The notes below the pieces were generated by a model that saw only the letters and a list, made by a program, of their open reading frames with translations, searched no databases and was not told where the DNA came from. The position numbers were made by a program, and so were the translations under genes. DNA of 64,000 nt from NCBI RefSeq assembly GCF_009905375.1, contig NC_133647.1:49720506-49784505 (forward strand), in the 5' to 3' direction. Each line of letters opens with the position of its first letter. The stretch's first letter is position 1. This stretch comes from Apium graveolens. Taxonomy: Eukaryota > Streptophyta > Magnoliopsida > Apiales > Apiaceae. Shown here one piece after another: positions 26,256-36,305 of the stretch.

Positions 26256-26589
26256 GCATATTATAATTATTTTATTTTATTTATTTTTCATAATTTACTA
26301 AAAATAATATAAAAATCAGAAAATAGAAAATAGGGGTGAGGGTTTGTTCTTAAACAGATTCGATCGATTGATCCAGTTGCGAAGATCGTTTGTTGACAAA
26401 CATTTTACCAAATCAAAGAGTACTTCATGTCGTTCTTTTAAATTGAGTAGCAAGGAGTGCAGTTAAGTGTTAGACGGAGTTGGTAGCCAGCAGTTATAAG
26501 CCAAATTTATAGTGAAAAGTTATCGAGCATACCAGGAAAGTATCTATATCTTCACTTATCATTCAAGTGATATTTATTTTGAATCCTAT

Positions 26590-26900
26590 TATGCAAGTTT
26601 TTTGTACTATTCTAATTTCAGAATAGTTTAAACTTTTATTTATTAGATTGTTTAATCATAATCATGCAAGTTTCTCCCCTATTCTAAATTCAGAATGGTG
26701 CATTACTTTGTTTATTCTTACACCAGGAAAGTATTCCTGAACTTTCTCATGATATACTGCAAGTTTTCTGTACTATTCTAAATTCAGAATAGTGTACCAT
26801 TGTACTTATCAAATTTTTAATTATATCATGCAAGTATTCTCGAACCTTCTTGTGTTATATTGCAAGTACTGTCTCCCTATTCTAAGTTCAAAATACTTAA
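26590..26900 (+). repeat. Four copies of a TGCAAGT + ACTATTCT-n6-AGAATAGT module
   Basis: Near 26600, 26663, 26758 and 26862 the word TGCAAGT is followed within about 15 bases by an inverted repeat with arms ACTATTCT and AGAATAGT (some copies degenerate). Spacing is about 60-105 bp. The same series occurs in the 3' LTR at about 63045-63350, and reversed copies lie in solo LTR E1 at about 37675-37800. Possible transcription factor sites; function not known. Confidence 0.65.
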
Positions 26901-27778
26901 GTTTTATATTTTGCTACAAATTACTCTATACAGTGGAACGTTGAATTGAGATTAGCGAAAAACTAATTGTTCTAGTTATTTCACCATCGGTTGTTGAGAT
27001 GACTCTGGACCATGTGAAATGGGGAGTTATATTGTTAAGGATGTCATTTGATTGGACTCCTTTGGTTAAAAATGTTTGTATGGATTGGATGGTTGCGTAA
27101 GAGGCCGTGGCGGCGGTCCAGTGTGAGCTAGGTATTATACAGGATATGATACCTTGCTAGGACAATATGTGCCTTGGGTACCCTTTATTTAGTTGGATAT
27201 GCTTCGGCATACCGGTGTTGCTCCGCGGCTGATCACCAGCGGCAACACACCGTCGTTCGAGGATTCCAATCCAAAATATATATAAAAGTGTTGTTTATTA
27301 TCAAAACTTTTCTCAGTTTGTAATACTGCTCAGGTATTGTTGTTTAGTTTTGTTCTTCAAATATATTATTGTTGTTGTCTTAAACCACAAGCTATATACT
27401 ACTTGTTGATCATTTCTTTCGCTCTTACTTATTTATTATTCTGATTCTTTCAGCTAGGCCAGAGAAAGCCTGAGATCCAGGTTTAGTCAGGAGTTGTGTG
27501 CTTGTGGATAGTTTGGTGTGTTTTCCAGATAGACTGTTTGGGACGCTTGAATAGTCTAGAGGTTTGTAATAAAATTTGAATAGTTTGTAAAACTAAATAG
27601 ACTTATAGGTTGTAATAACATTTGGTTTGTATTAGTGCTTGTTTCATACTATAACCTGTGATCGATCCAGCTGCAAGCAAGGGGTCATATTTATTAATTT
27701 ATTATTGTGTCTATTATATTGTGGTTTATTGGTCAGTGACTACCAAATCTAGACCCCGGATTTGAAGGGATCACTGGT

Positions 27779-27790
27779 TGGTATCAGAGT
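27779..27790 (+). promoter_or_regulatory. Primer-binding site of element D
   Basis: TGGTATCAGAGT, one base from the usual tRNA-iMet match, three bases after the LTR end. Confidence 0.88.
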
Positions 27791-28339
27791 TACAGATTAT
27801 GGTCACTGAAACAGGATTAGGGTTGTCATATAAGTAAGTCATAGGAAGATCACATAAGTTAAGCGCGTGTAGTTTAACTCTTATATAGTTAAGTTTAGGT
27901 TATTAGGCTGGTTTATAGCTAAGTTGTTCAGGTTTCCTGTTTTGCGTTTAGCTTTAGGCTTTTGTGCCATTCCTTTGCTTTTTTGTTGGTTTCCGAGGAT
28001 AGTGGAAAGTAATGAAAGAGGTTGGAAGGTTGTGTTATAACCATATCCACCACTTGTTGGTTTAGTTGAGATTTTGAACAAGAGTTGGAAGGTTTGGATA
28101 ATTCTTCGTTAATTTTATTTGTGTTATTATTCGTTGAGATAATAAGTAGGTTATGTGATAATCATGTCGCATGTGTTAATATGGTAGCAAGTTTATGATA
28201 TTTTGAAAAGAGATAATTCTTGAAAATTTTGACATGCTAAAAGATTCTTACATATTTGACACCGTGCTTGACAAATTATTATCTACGTTGCTTGTTTTCA
28301 TACCATAATAATAGCACCAAAGAGGAGGAAATATTCAGG

Positions 28340-28660
28340 AGAGGATCGTACCGAGAGCCATACAGATCTAGCGATTGTCCAGATGTTGGGGTTGATGCAT
28401 CAACAGGTGTTGCATCTTACGCAGCAACAACAATAACAACAGTAGCAAGTAGCAGCACCACCTGCGGTAACTTTTAACCAATTTCAAGTTATGAAACCAC
28501 TTGAGTTCAAGGGAAGTGCTGACCCCGTGGAAGCCAATGCATGGCTTAAAGAGATTGAGAAAGCTTTTGACTTAGTCGGAGCAGGAGTTCAGCAAAAGAC
28601 TAAATTTGCCAGTTACTTTCTAAAGGGTGAGGCGAACTATTTGTGGGAGTCCACGCGAGC
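28340..28660 (+). pseudogene. Element D gag fragment
   Basis: A glutamine-rich stretch (28380-28450, interrupted by TAG codons) leads into the start of a chromovirus gag domain at 28491, with KPLEFKGSADPVEA, then W-L-K-E-I-E-K-A-F and the Y-F-L-K-G-E-A-N block. The same domain occurs in E2 at 44330-44580. The frame is cut at about 28660, and the rest of gag, protease, reverse transcriptase and the start of RNase H are missing. They were lost together with the 5' half of the SIRE element that now adjoins. Confidence 0.85.
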
Positions 28661-28697
28661 CACTTCCAATGACTGTTTTTCGTCTTCCAAAGTCTAG

Positions 28698-28775
28698 GGA
28701 GACGAGGTAGAATTAATTCTACTTGTCAGCATTAAATTTCTTTGCGTCTCCTGGCATTCTCTTGCCTATATAAAT
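28698..28775 (+). promoter_or_regulatory. Palindrome-containing promoter before the small ORF
   Basis: A perfect 16-bp palindrome GTAGAATT/AATTCTAC lies at 28707-28722. It sits inside a longer inverted repeat pairing GGAGACG (28698-28704) with CGTCTCC (28745-28751). A TATA box, TATATAAAT, follows at 28767-28775, about 75 bases before the ATG at 28851, and the sequence between is CT-rich as in plant 5' leaders. Confidence 0.55.
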
Positions 28776-28850
28776 GAACACTTCACATCAGCCTATACAT
28801 CAATTCCTTCCTCAAACACTTACTCTCTTATCTCTCATATACACAATATC

Positions 28851-29213
28851 ATGGTTAACTACAATATGTTTTTAAACTATGAAACCTTCAACATGGAGTT
28901 AAGCTGTGAAGCCTGGCAGTAGGAATGGCACGTCACTGCCATTCCTGATAAGATATGGGACTCAGTTCCCAAGGAGGTACTCACTCACCTCCTGTTCTTC
29001 TATATGGACTACCATCGCCATCTGGAGCGATTGGAGGAGGAAAGGCTGGAAGCTCTCCGCCAGCAAGAGCGAATCATCAGACTCGCTATTCTGTTTGTCG
29101 AGAGTAGGAAGAAGAAATAATTTATTTTCTTCTTCCTATTTTTCTTCATCGTCAGCCTTGCCCTGCTTCTTGAGCTAGGACTAAGGCTGTTGATGTTAGG
29201 TTTAGCAGCTTAG
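28851..29213 (+). pseudogene. Small ORF with C-terminal hydrophobic segment, two stop codons inside
   Basis: From ATG at 28851 to TAG at 29211 the frame spans 120 codons, broken by TAG at codon 24 (28920-28922) and TAA at codon 90 (29118-29120). Residues about 55-80 form a charged, leucine-rich stretch (RLEEERLEALRQQERI) likely to be an amphipathic helix or coiled coil. After three basic residues, codons 91-113 encode an almost purely hydrophobic run that would suit one membrane helix. A TATA box lies about 75 bases upstream and a likely polyadenylation region (29240-29290) follows. I do not recognise the protein. It could be an extra gene of this SIRE family, a captured host fragment, or chance; the matching promoter, helix and membrane segment argue against chance. 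Confidence 0.5.
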
Positions 29214-29840
29214 GACAATCTTGTAAAGTTCTGATGTAATTTAAATTTCATGAATGTATTCTCTTAATATATTAATGGAATTTCTAGTTTTTTGCAAGTT
29301 TTTGTCTCTGAGATGTTTGTAATTTAAATGCACTGATAAATCCTGATATATCCATATTCTGATGACCATTTCAATTTTGATTTAAATTAAGTTCTGATCT
29401 TACAATATCAGTACTTGTTTACTTGATTTATTTTGGTCATTCTCACTCGAATTTTTTTCCAGAATATTAGTGTTGCAGTGAAAAATAATTGACTAAGTGG
29501 GAACAGTTTAAATTTTAAATTAAAACTGATTTTCCTCGATTAATGGAATTACTGGGTAAGTGGAACAATTTTTCCTTGAAAGACTGCAAGTGGGTAAGTA
29601 ATGATTACTGTTTTCCCGTGCCCATTAATTATTCATTATTACTGTATGTCTGAAAGGTGTCCAACAGTTATATTTTTTTCAAAGTATAAGTAAGACAGAG
29701 AGAGAATTTTCTAATCTTTTATTCACTTTTACACTTTATCTCTCTATTTGCTTTTACTCTCTTTCATCTCCTGACGTTGGTTTTTCATACAGACATTTTA
29801 TCAAACACCTCACAAGCACTCTTAAATCTCAATTATTCTC
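29214..29840 (+). other. Intergenic stretch between the small ORF and the env-like region
   Basis: No gene is visible. The stretch is AT-rich. Its last 150 bases (29690-29840) are rich in CT and resemble a plant 5' leader for the env-like region that follows. Confidence 0.5.
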
Positions 29841-32150
29841 AAGGCACCTAAGGATTTGATCATTGATGGAGCTAAATTTGTTCCAAATAACTATGATGCA
29901 ATTCTTAATCATGCTGAAGCTCCGTCTGAGTTGCATTTTGTGCAAAATCTTCTTGCACACAGTGAAATTGGGTATGCATTGACCCAGCCTTCAACCTTTT
30001 TGAGCCAACAAGTTCTGACGTTTTGGCGGACTGAGCACTTTGGTAATGGTGGTACACATGGTACTCCTAGTATTTTTTTCGAAGTGGATGATTCTACACA
30101 TGTGGTAACTCCTGGTACAATTTGCAAGGCCCTATATTTTCCAAAAGGATGTACTTTTTCAACCCCAGAGGAATCAGCTCTTCAGGAGTTAATGGCCAGT
30201 TTGGGGTATGAACAGAGTTTGGCTAAGCTTGGGCAGTTGAAACGAGCTCATATCAGAAAGGAATGGAGCTTCTTCTTCGACTACATCACTAAAGCTTTTG
30301 GGAATAAGTGTTCCAACTTTGATGCCATCCCACTAATGAGTTAGCACATCGGGTATGCTATCATTAACCAAACTCATTTCGATTTTGCAAATGTTGTGAT
30401 AGGTTTTATTGGGGATAGGATGACAGAGGATATGAATGTAGTTTACTTTGCTAGATTCTGTCAGCTTATATATAGTTTCTGATGTGATGATGAACCCCAA
30501 CCTGCCAGTACCTTAACTCCACCATTTAAAATTGCAAAACGAGCCTTTAATGACTTGGTAAATGCTGATCTTAAGAAAAGGGTGGTTAGACCTTTATAGA
30601 TTCCTCAGTCTGTAAAACAGATCTTGGTAAATGCTGATCCCGAAACCTATAGATCTGTTTATTCTGATGTCCAACCTACCACCACATCCCAAACACCACA
30701 ACAACCATCAGAACATACCACTCATACTACTCAACCATCCCTCAGAACATATCTCAAATCATATCTCTCCACTTCACAGACAGCTCAACCCTCATGCTCA
30801 GCACCTACTGTGAACCCTTCTTCTTCCAAGCCTAAGAGGACAAAGACTGTTCCTCAAACACCTCAGAAGAGAAGGATGATTGTTTTGAGAGATGAGTCTG
30901 ATAGTGAGGAACAGGTTTCTACATCAGAACCTGTTGTAAAAGAAGCTGAGAAAGTTCCTTCTCAGAAGGATTCTGGAATTGGGGGATCTAAGCTTCTCAA
31001 AAGGCTTAGAAGAATGACTTCTGCTGAACCTCCCAAGGAATCCCCATCTTCAAAGAGATACAAGAAACAGAGAGCAAAAAGGCCAGTTTCAGATGATGAG
31101 GAAGCAGCACCTAAGGAAGGAGATCAGGAATCTCTGATCTCACAAGAAAAGGAATCTGCTCAAGCCCCTGCTTCTCCATTAACTCCGACTACTGAAGCAG
31201 CTACTGAAATGGCTAACACACCATTTGTGTCTCCTGTTCACAAGACTGTATCTCCTGTTGATCCAGGCACAAGTGCTGAAATTGATATTCAGAACCTGGT
31301 TTTGCCTAAGGTACTTTACTTAGAAGCTCCAACAACAACTAATCCATCAACAACACCTGTTACTGATGCTGCTCAAACTCCAGAATTATCTACTACACCT
31401 TCTCTACATCTAGATGATGATGATCAGAATAAAGCTGAGCATCAGGACATGGCTGTTGATCAGAACTTGGATCCAGATCAGCACTTAGAGGATGATGTTG
31501 AAGCCTCAATTGCTTCTCATACTGTTGTTTTATCAGAAGATGCTGATTCTGAAAGTTCTGATGCTGCCAATGCTGGAGATACTAGTGATGCTGCTCCAAA
31601 TGCAGATGCTGATGAAGCAGGTCCTTCAGGACATGCACCTCAACAAACTGTTCTTAAATCTGAACTAATTAAGAAGTTTGTCATCAGAGAAGCACCAGTG
31701 CCTTGGAGTGAAACTCATGCAGGACAGGAGTGGACTAAGGAATGGAACTCAGTTACCTGTGTTCCGTCTGCAAAGAATCTTGCTGAGCACTTGACTAAAG
31801 CTGATGAGATGTTAATTACTGATGATTTCAAAACACAGCTTAGAGTCACTGCATTGAGTACTAAAAATCTACAAGGACTTCATTCAACTACTCATGCAGA
31901 GATACATAAGATTCAGGAAGAATTAATGAAGCAAGAACAAATTCTGAAGATTGATAAGAAAAAATTCTTCCAACCTACCTTTGACAGAGTTGCTTATATT
32001 GAGAAGACTCAAGAGAAACAACTAGCTCAGATTGATGATATTCTGAAAAATCAAGCTTCTCAGCAATCTCAACTTAATGAAATCCAAGTCTCAGTGGAAT
32101 TGCTTGTCTCTCTTCTCTTACCTGCTGATGCCAAAAAGGGGGAGAAATAA
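29841..32150 (+). pseudogene. SIRE env-like region, first frame
   Basis: A single frame runs from about 29841 to the TAA at 32148-32150, with stops at 30342-30344 (TAG), 30481-30483 (TGA) and 30597-30599 (TAG). The codon at 29841 is AAG in a position where an ATG would fit, so the start was probably lost. The first 260 codons are a globular domain shared by extra ORFs after pol in SIRE-type elements. From 30624 the product is rich in P, T, S and charged residues, then forms a helical segment near 31830-32130. SIRE extra ORFs have been called env-like because of their position; their function has not been shown. I see no clear signal peptide or membrane anchor in this part. Confidence 0.75.
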
Positions 32151-33592
32151 TTAAGTCCAAATGGAAAACTGATAAGACACTGAAGGGGAAGGATGATGAA
32201 AAAGATGACCATGGAAACTCTGGAATGGGTAGAGGTCATAGTCAAGGTAGAGGTTTCTCATCAAGAAAAGCTGAAATCACAAGTCACAAGACAAGTTCTG
32301 ATACTGGAAAAAGAATCACTTTTGCTACTGGTAAAAGGATAAGTTTTGATGAACTTTTAGATCTTGATGAAGAAATGTCAAGACAGTTATTTCTTCAAGA
32401 AAATCCAGGAATGGACTTGGAGAGTTTAATGGAAGAAGAAGCCAGACTTAAATCAGAAAAAGTCAAGTCTAAATCTGAAGCTTTAGTAAAAAAGAAACTT
32501 CCAAAACTCAAAGGAATTGTGATAAAAGAAAGGACAAATACTGAAGCAACCATGGCTAAATCATAACCGCAGATAGATCCAAAGTCCAAGGGTAAAGAAA
32601 AAGTTGGTGAACCTATCAAGGTTTATGTGCCTCCTGTGAATGAAGAAATTACTGATGAAGATGGAGATCTTGCTCTGACTTCAAGAAAAGTTTTTAAGAC
32701 AGCCTCTGACATGGCTCAAGTTGTTCAGAGTCAAGAGATAGTAAGTTCTGATATTTCTAAGAAGAAAGTAACCTTTGATATAGCTCAAGTTAACTTGATA
32801 TCAGAAGATAAATCAAAGACACTCCTACCAGGATTTACTAAAGCAAAACAGACTCAACCTTTGAAGACTGCTGCAAGTGGTTTTGAAGCAAGAGTGGTTA
32901 CTGGAAAGGAAGCAAGAGATAAAACTGGATTGGGAAGTGTTGATGAAAGAAGAATACAAAACACTACCAATGATCCAACTTCCTTAAGTGAACCAAGTAT
33001 TGGAGCAACTCCTGAGAGATTGAATCAACTGGAATCTCTATAAATGGTTTACCATACCTACTTGAAAGAACACATCTTGTTGTACTTCATGACAGATGGT
33101 AGGTTTTATCATATAAGGGAAAATGCCATTCCATTTAAGTATTTTGAAGAACTGGAGCATGTATTATTCTTACTTCAAGTGAATGACAAAATAACAGAAA
33201 GTGCTGCAAACTATTTGAAGAATCAGATTCAGAGACAGAAAAGGCTTTATTCTGTTAAGTCTAGCAACACATATCTTTCAAAGTACAGAGATCACAAGGG
33301 TGATATAGTTGAAATGAAGCCCAACACTACCAAGATTATAACTACCTTTCTGGGTTACAAGGCTATGGAATTTAATCTTGAGTCTGACAAGGCATATTTG
33401 ATCAGACTGGATCAGGATATAAGAAAAACTAGAATTAATGATCTCAGGGCTGCAATCTTTCAAATTAGTGAAGATACTGCAGAACTTAAAGATGCTAAAA
33501 GGAGGATGATTGATGAACTCAGATATGCTGAGAGATGTTTGTTAAAGAACTATCTCAGAACAACTCCTGACATTAGAGAGATCAGAAGATGA
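32151..33592 (+). pseudogene. SIRE env-like region, second frame
   Basis: The frame used here is offset from the preceding one. It reaches upstream without a stop as far as the A5G5 run at about 32130-32140, so the two frames meet there. It contains a basic, glycine-rich start (32225-32290) and charged K/E-rich stretches. After stops at 32564-32566 and 33041-33043 comes a compact domain (33044-33592) ending in RTTPDIREIRR. The last 60 codons look helical. Function unknown. Either a second protein of the element follows the first, or one long product was split by a one-base indel. Confidence 0.65.
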
Positions 33593-33784
33593 AGCCAAGT
33601 CAAGATCTACAACTGCTTAAATTCTGATATGAATATAGACTGAAGTTGTTATCAGAAGTTAAAGACTGGTAAAGCTTTAAGGACTGTAAGTTGTAGTTAT
33701 CTAGTCTAATTCTCATGCATTTGTACTTAATGTTTTTGACATCATCAAATATCTGTTAAACTTGTAAATTATGCTAATTTACAA

Positions 33785-33796
33785 GTTGGGGGAGAT
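33785..33796 (+). promoter_or_regulatory. Polypurine tract of the SIRE-like element
   Basis: GTTGGGGGAGAT directly before the LTR start, a form typical of SIRE and other copia elements. Confidence 0.88.
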
Positions 33797-34390
33797 TGTT
33801 AGATATATTTGATAATGTCATGGCTAATATGATTTATGTTTAGTTTTCAGATCTTACTTAAATAGGATAAATCAGTACTTACTGGAAGTCAGGACTTAAG
33901 GATATCAGTGCTTATATTATCAGGAGATAATCATCAGAAGATGGATATCAGAACTTAAGTACTGAAGGACGTTCAGATAAGGACAGCAGTTGTTTAAAGG
34001 AAAGAAGATCGAGACAAACATAAGAAGAGATATGCATGAAGAAGGAATTCTATGAAGAATAGAATACGTGGAAGAAAAGATATCTGATTGATATATTTTA
34101 GGAAGCACAATTATATTCCATATAAATTAGCGATTATCTTGTAACTGTGTAGCATATAAATACAGACATAGGGTTTACACTATAAGTGTTATCATATTCG
34201 AGAAGATTATTCATTGTAACCCTAGCAGCTCTCGTGATATTTGTTCATCACTGAGAGGTAACAGTTCCATATTGTAACAGAGTTTATTATTTCAATAAAG
34301 TTTGTTTTCTGTTACTTGAGTTATTAAAGTTCGATTTGATTGTACTATACACTGTATTCACCCCCTCTACAGTGTGTGTGTGACCTAACA
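33797..34390 (+). repeat. SIRE-like 3' LTR
   Basis: 594 bp, starting TGTTAGATAT and ending ACCTAACA. It contains TATAAATA at 34155-34162 and AATAAA at 34294-34299, giving the expected U3-R-U5 order. Confidence 0.87.
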
Positions 34391-35920
34391 CTTACACTTT
34401 AAAATAGTTAAAACCACATGAAGAGAAGTATCCAATCCATGATCTTGAATTAGCAGCTACCGTGTTTGCATTGAAGATATGGAGACACTATCTTTATGGA
34501 GAGAAGTGTGAGATCTACACATACCACAAGAGTTTAAAGTATATCTTTACCCAGAAGGAATTAAACATGAGGCATAGAAGATGGCTAGAACTGATCAAGG
34601 ACTATGATTGTACCATCAATTATCATCCAGGCAAAGCAATTGTGGTGGCAGACGCTATGAGTAGAAATAAAAGGTTAAATATGATCACTTCATCTGAGGA
34701 ATTGATCAAGGAATTTAAGAAGCTTGAAATATAGGTCAGTATTTCGAGTATGTCTACAAATATGTTGCACGCAATGTCTTTTCAACCAGAATTATTGGAC
34801 AAAATAAGAAGATGTCAAGAAGAAGTAATGAGCTATGAACAAGAAGAGTTGAGAGGAGAAGAGAAAGGGAGTCAAAAGGATGATAAAGGAATCTTAAGAT
34901 TTTCTTCCAGAATATGGATACCCAGCGTAGACGAACTGAAAGATGAAATTCTTCGAGACGCTCACAACTCCAGATATTCAATTCATCCCGGAAGTATGAA
35001 GATGTACCGAGACATAAGAGAAAACTTTTGGTGGCCAAGTATGAAGAAAGAAATTGCGAAATGGGTGAGTAAGTGTTACACTTTCCAGCGAGTCAAAGCA
35101 GAACATTAAAGACCTAGTGAACTGTTACAACCATTGGACATTCCAGAATGGAAGTGGGAACATATCGCGATAGATTTTTTAGTTGGATTACCGAGAACCA
35201 AAGCCAATCATGATGCTATTTGGGTTATTATCGACAGATTGACTAAGTCAACACATTTTCTTCCGATCAACGAGAGATTCTCATTGGATAAATTGGTTCG
35301 GTTATACCAAAAGGAGATTGTAGTTCGACATGGAGTTCCAGTATCCATAGTTTCAGATAGGGATCCTCAATTTAATTCAAGATTTTAGAGAAGTTTCCAA
35401 GATTTTCTCGAAACAAAGTTAAATATGAGTACCGCGTATCATCCGTAGACAGATGGTCAAAGTGAAAGGACAATTCAGACTATTGAAGACATGCTGAGAG
35501 TATGTGCTCTATATTTTGAAGGAAGTTGGGACGGACATTTTCCATTAGTTGAATTCTCCTACAACAACAGTTATCACGCTAGTATTGGAATGCCGCCTTA
35601 CGAAGCCCGGTACGGCAGCAGATGCAGATCCCCAATCTGTTGGGATGAAGTTGGTGAGATAAAGATTTTGGGTCCAGAATTCATCCAGTAGACGAAAGAA
35701 AAAGTAGAACTCATTCGTAAAAGATTAGTGGCAGCAACGCAAATATGCTGATCCTGCTAGAAAAGATATGGAATTTGAGGTTGCTGAAGCAGTGCTATTG
35801 AATATTTCACCTTGGAAATATTTATCCAGATTCGGGAAGAAAGGAAAGTTGAGTCCGAGTTCTGTTGGCCTTACCACCACACATGCAACATATCCACAAT
35901 GTGTTCCATGTGTCAATATT
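34391..35920 (+). pseudogene. Element D pol: RNase H end and integrase
   Basis: The frame resumes at about 34410 in RNase H ([11 protein letters not shown], then [15 protein letters not shown] near 34620). The integrase zinc domain lies at 34960-35110; its second cysteine is replaced by phenylalanine (CYTF instead of CYTC, near 35080). The catalytic region has D (35170s, IAIDF), D (SDRDP, near 35355) and E (GQSERT, near 35460). Stops lie at 34732, 35107, 35386, about 35446 and 35689, and a frame change occurs near 35740. It is closely similar to element A, about the same age class by number of disruptions. Confidence 0.85.
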
Positions 35921-36152
35921 GAAGCGTTATTTTCCTGATTCAAATCATGTGATTGAATATGAGCCAATCGAGATTCAGTCAGATTTGTCTTTTCTAGAGC
36001 AACCGGTATAGATTCTAGACCAACAGGAAATAATGCTTAGGAATGAGTCTGTGTCTTTAGTGCGAGTCTTGTGGAGAAATCCCAAGGTTGAAGAATCAAC
36101 CTGGGAGTTGGAAAGAGAAATGCGAGGCAAGTATCCTGACTTGTTTTACTAG
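35921..36152 (+). pseudogene. Element D chromodomain segment
   Basis: After a degenerate start with stops, an open stretch carries VLWRNPKVEESTWELE and ends in KYPDLFY before TAG at 36150-36152. It is nearly the same as the segment of element A at 19843-20024, which supports one chromovirus family. Confidence 0.82.
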
Positions 36153-36177
36153 GCTGATTCTAAGGACACAATCCTGT

Positions 36178-36191
36178 TAAGGAGGGAAGGA
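36178..36191 (+). promoter_or_regulatory. Polypurine tract of element D
   Basis: AAGGAGGGAAGGA precedes the 3' LTR at 36192. Confidence 0.88.
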
Positions 36192-36305
36192 TGTAATATC
36201 TGGGAAAATTAAGTGAATATTTTGTGTTAATTAAATAAATATAATATGTTTATATGGGTTAAAATGTTCATTGCCATGATATTACGTGTTATAGTTAATA
36301 TTTGT
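36192..36305 (+). repeat. Element D 3' LTR, left piece
   Basis: Begins TGTAATATCTGGG and matches the start of the 5' LTR (25679-25792). It is cut after TTTGT at 36301-36305, the target duplication of E1. Confidence 0.9.

Larger units (their letters stand above)
25679..27775 (+). repeat. Element D 5' LTR
   Basis: It aligns with the 3' LTR pieces at 36192-36305 and 62350-64000. Both ends are decayed: it starts TATAATATCC where the 3' LTR has TGTAATATCT, and it ends TCACT where CACA would be expected. Length is 2097 bp. It carries a TATA box at 26248-26255 and four copies of a small dyad module (26590-26900). A pyrimidine-rich CAG is at 27451-27453. Confidence 0.88.
28661..34390 (+). mobile_element. 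SIRE-like Ty1/copia, 3' part only
   Basis: This 5.7-kb block holds a small TATA-preceded ORF, a long env-like coding region, the purine tract GGGGGAGA and a 3' LTR (33797-34390, TGTTAGATAT to CCTAACA). There is no gag, pol or 5' LTR. The left edge falls inside the gag of D, and the right edge abuts the RNase H of D. A plain insertion would leave both LTRs and keep the protease and reverse transcriptase of D, so a deletion must have removed sequence from both elements. The word CACTT occurs at both edges (28661-28665 and about 34395-34399), which could be microhomology used in the deletion. Confidence 0.8.
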
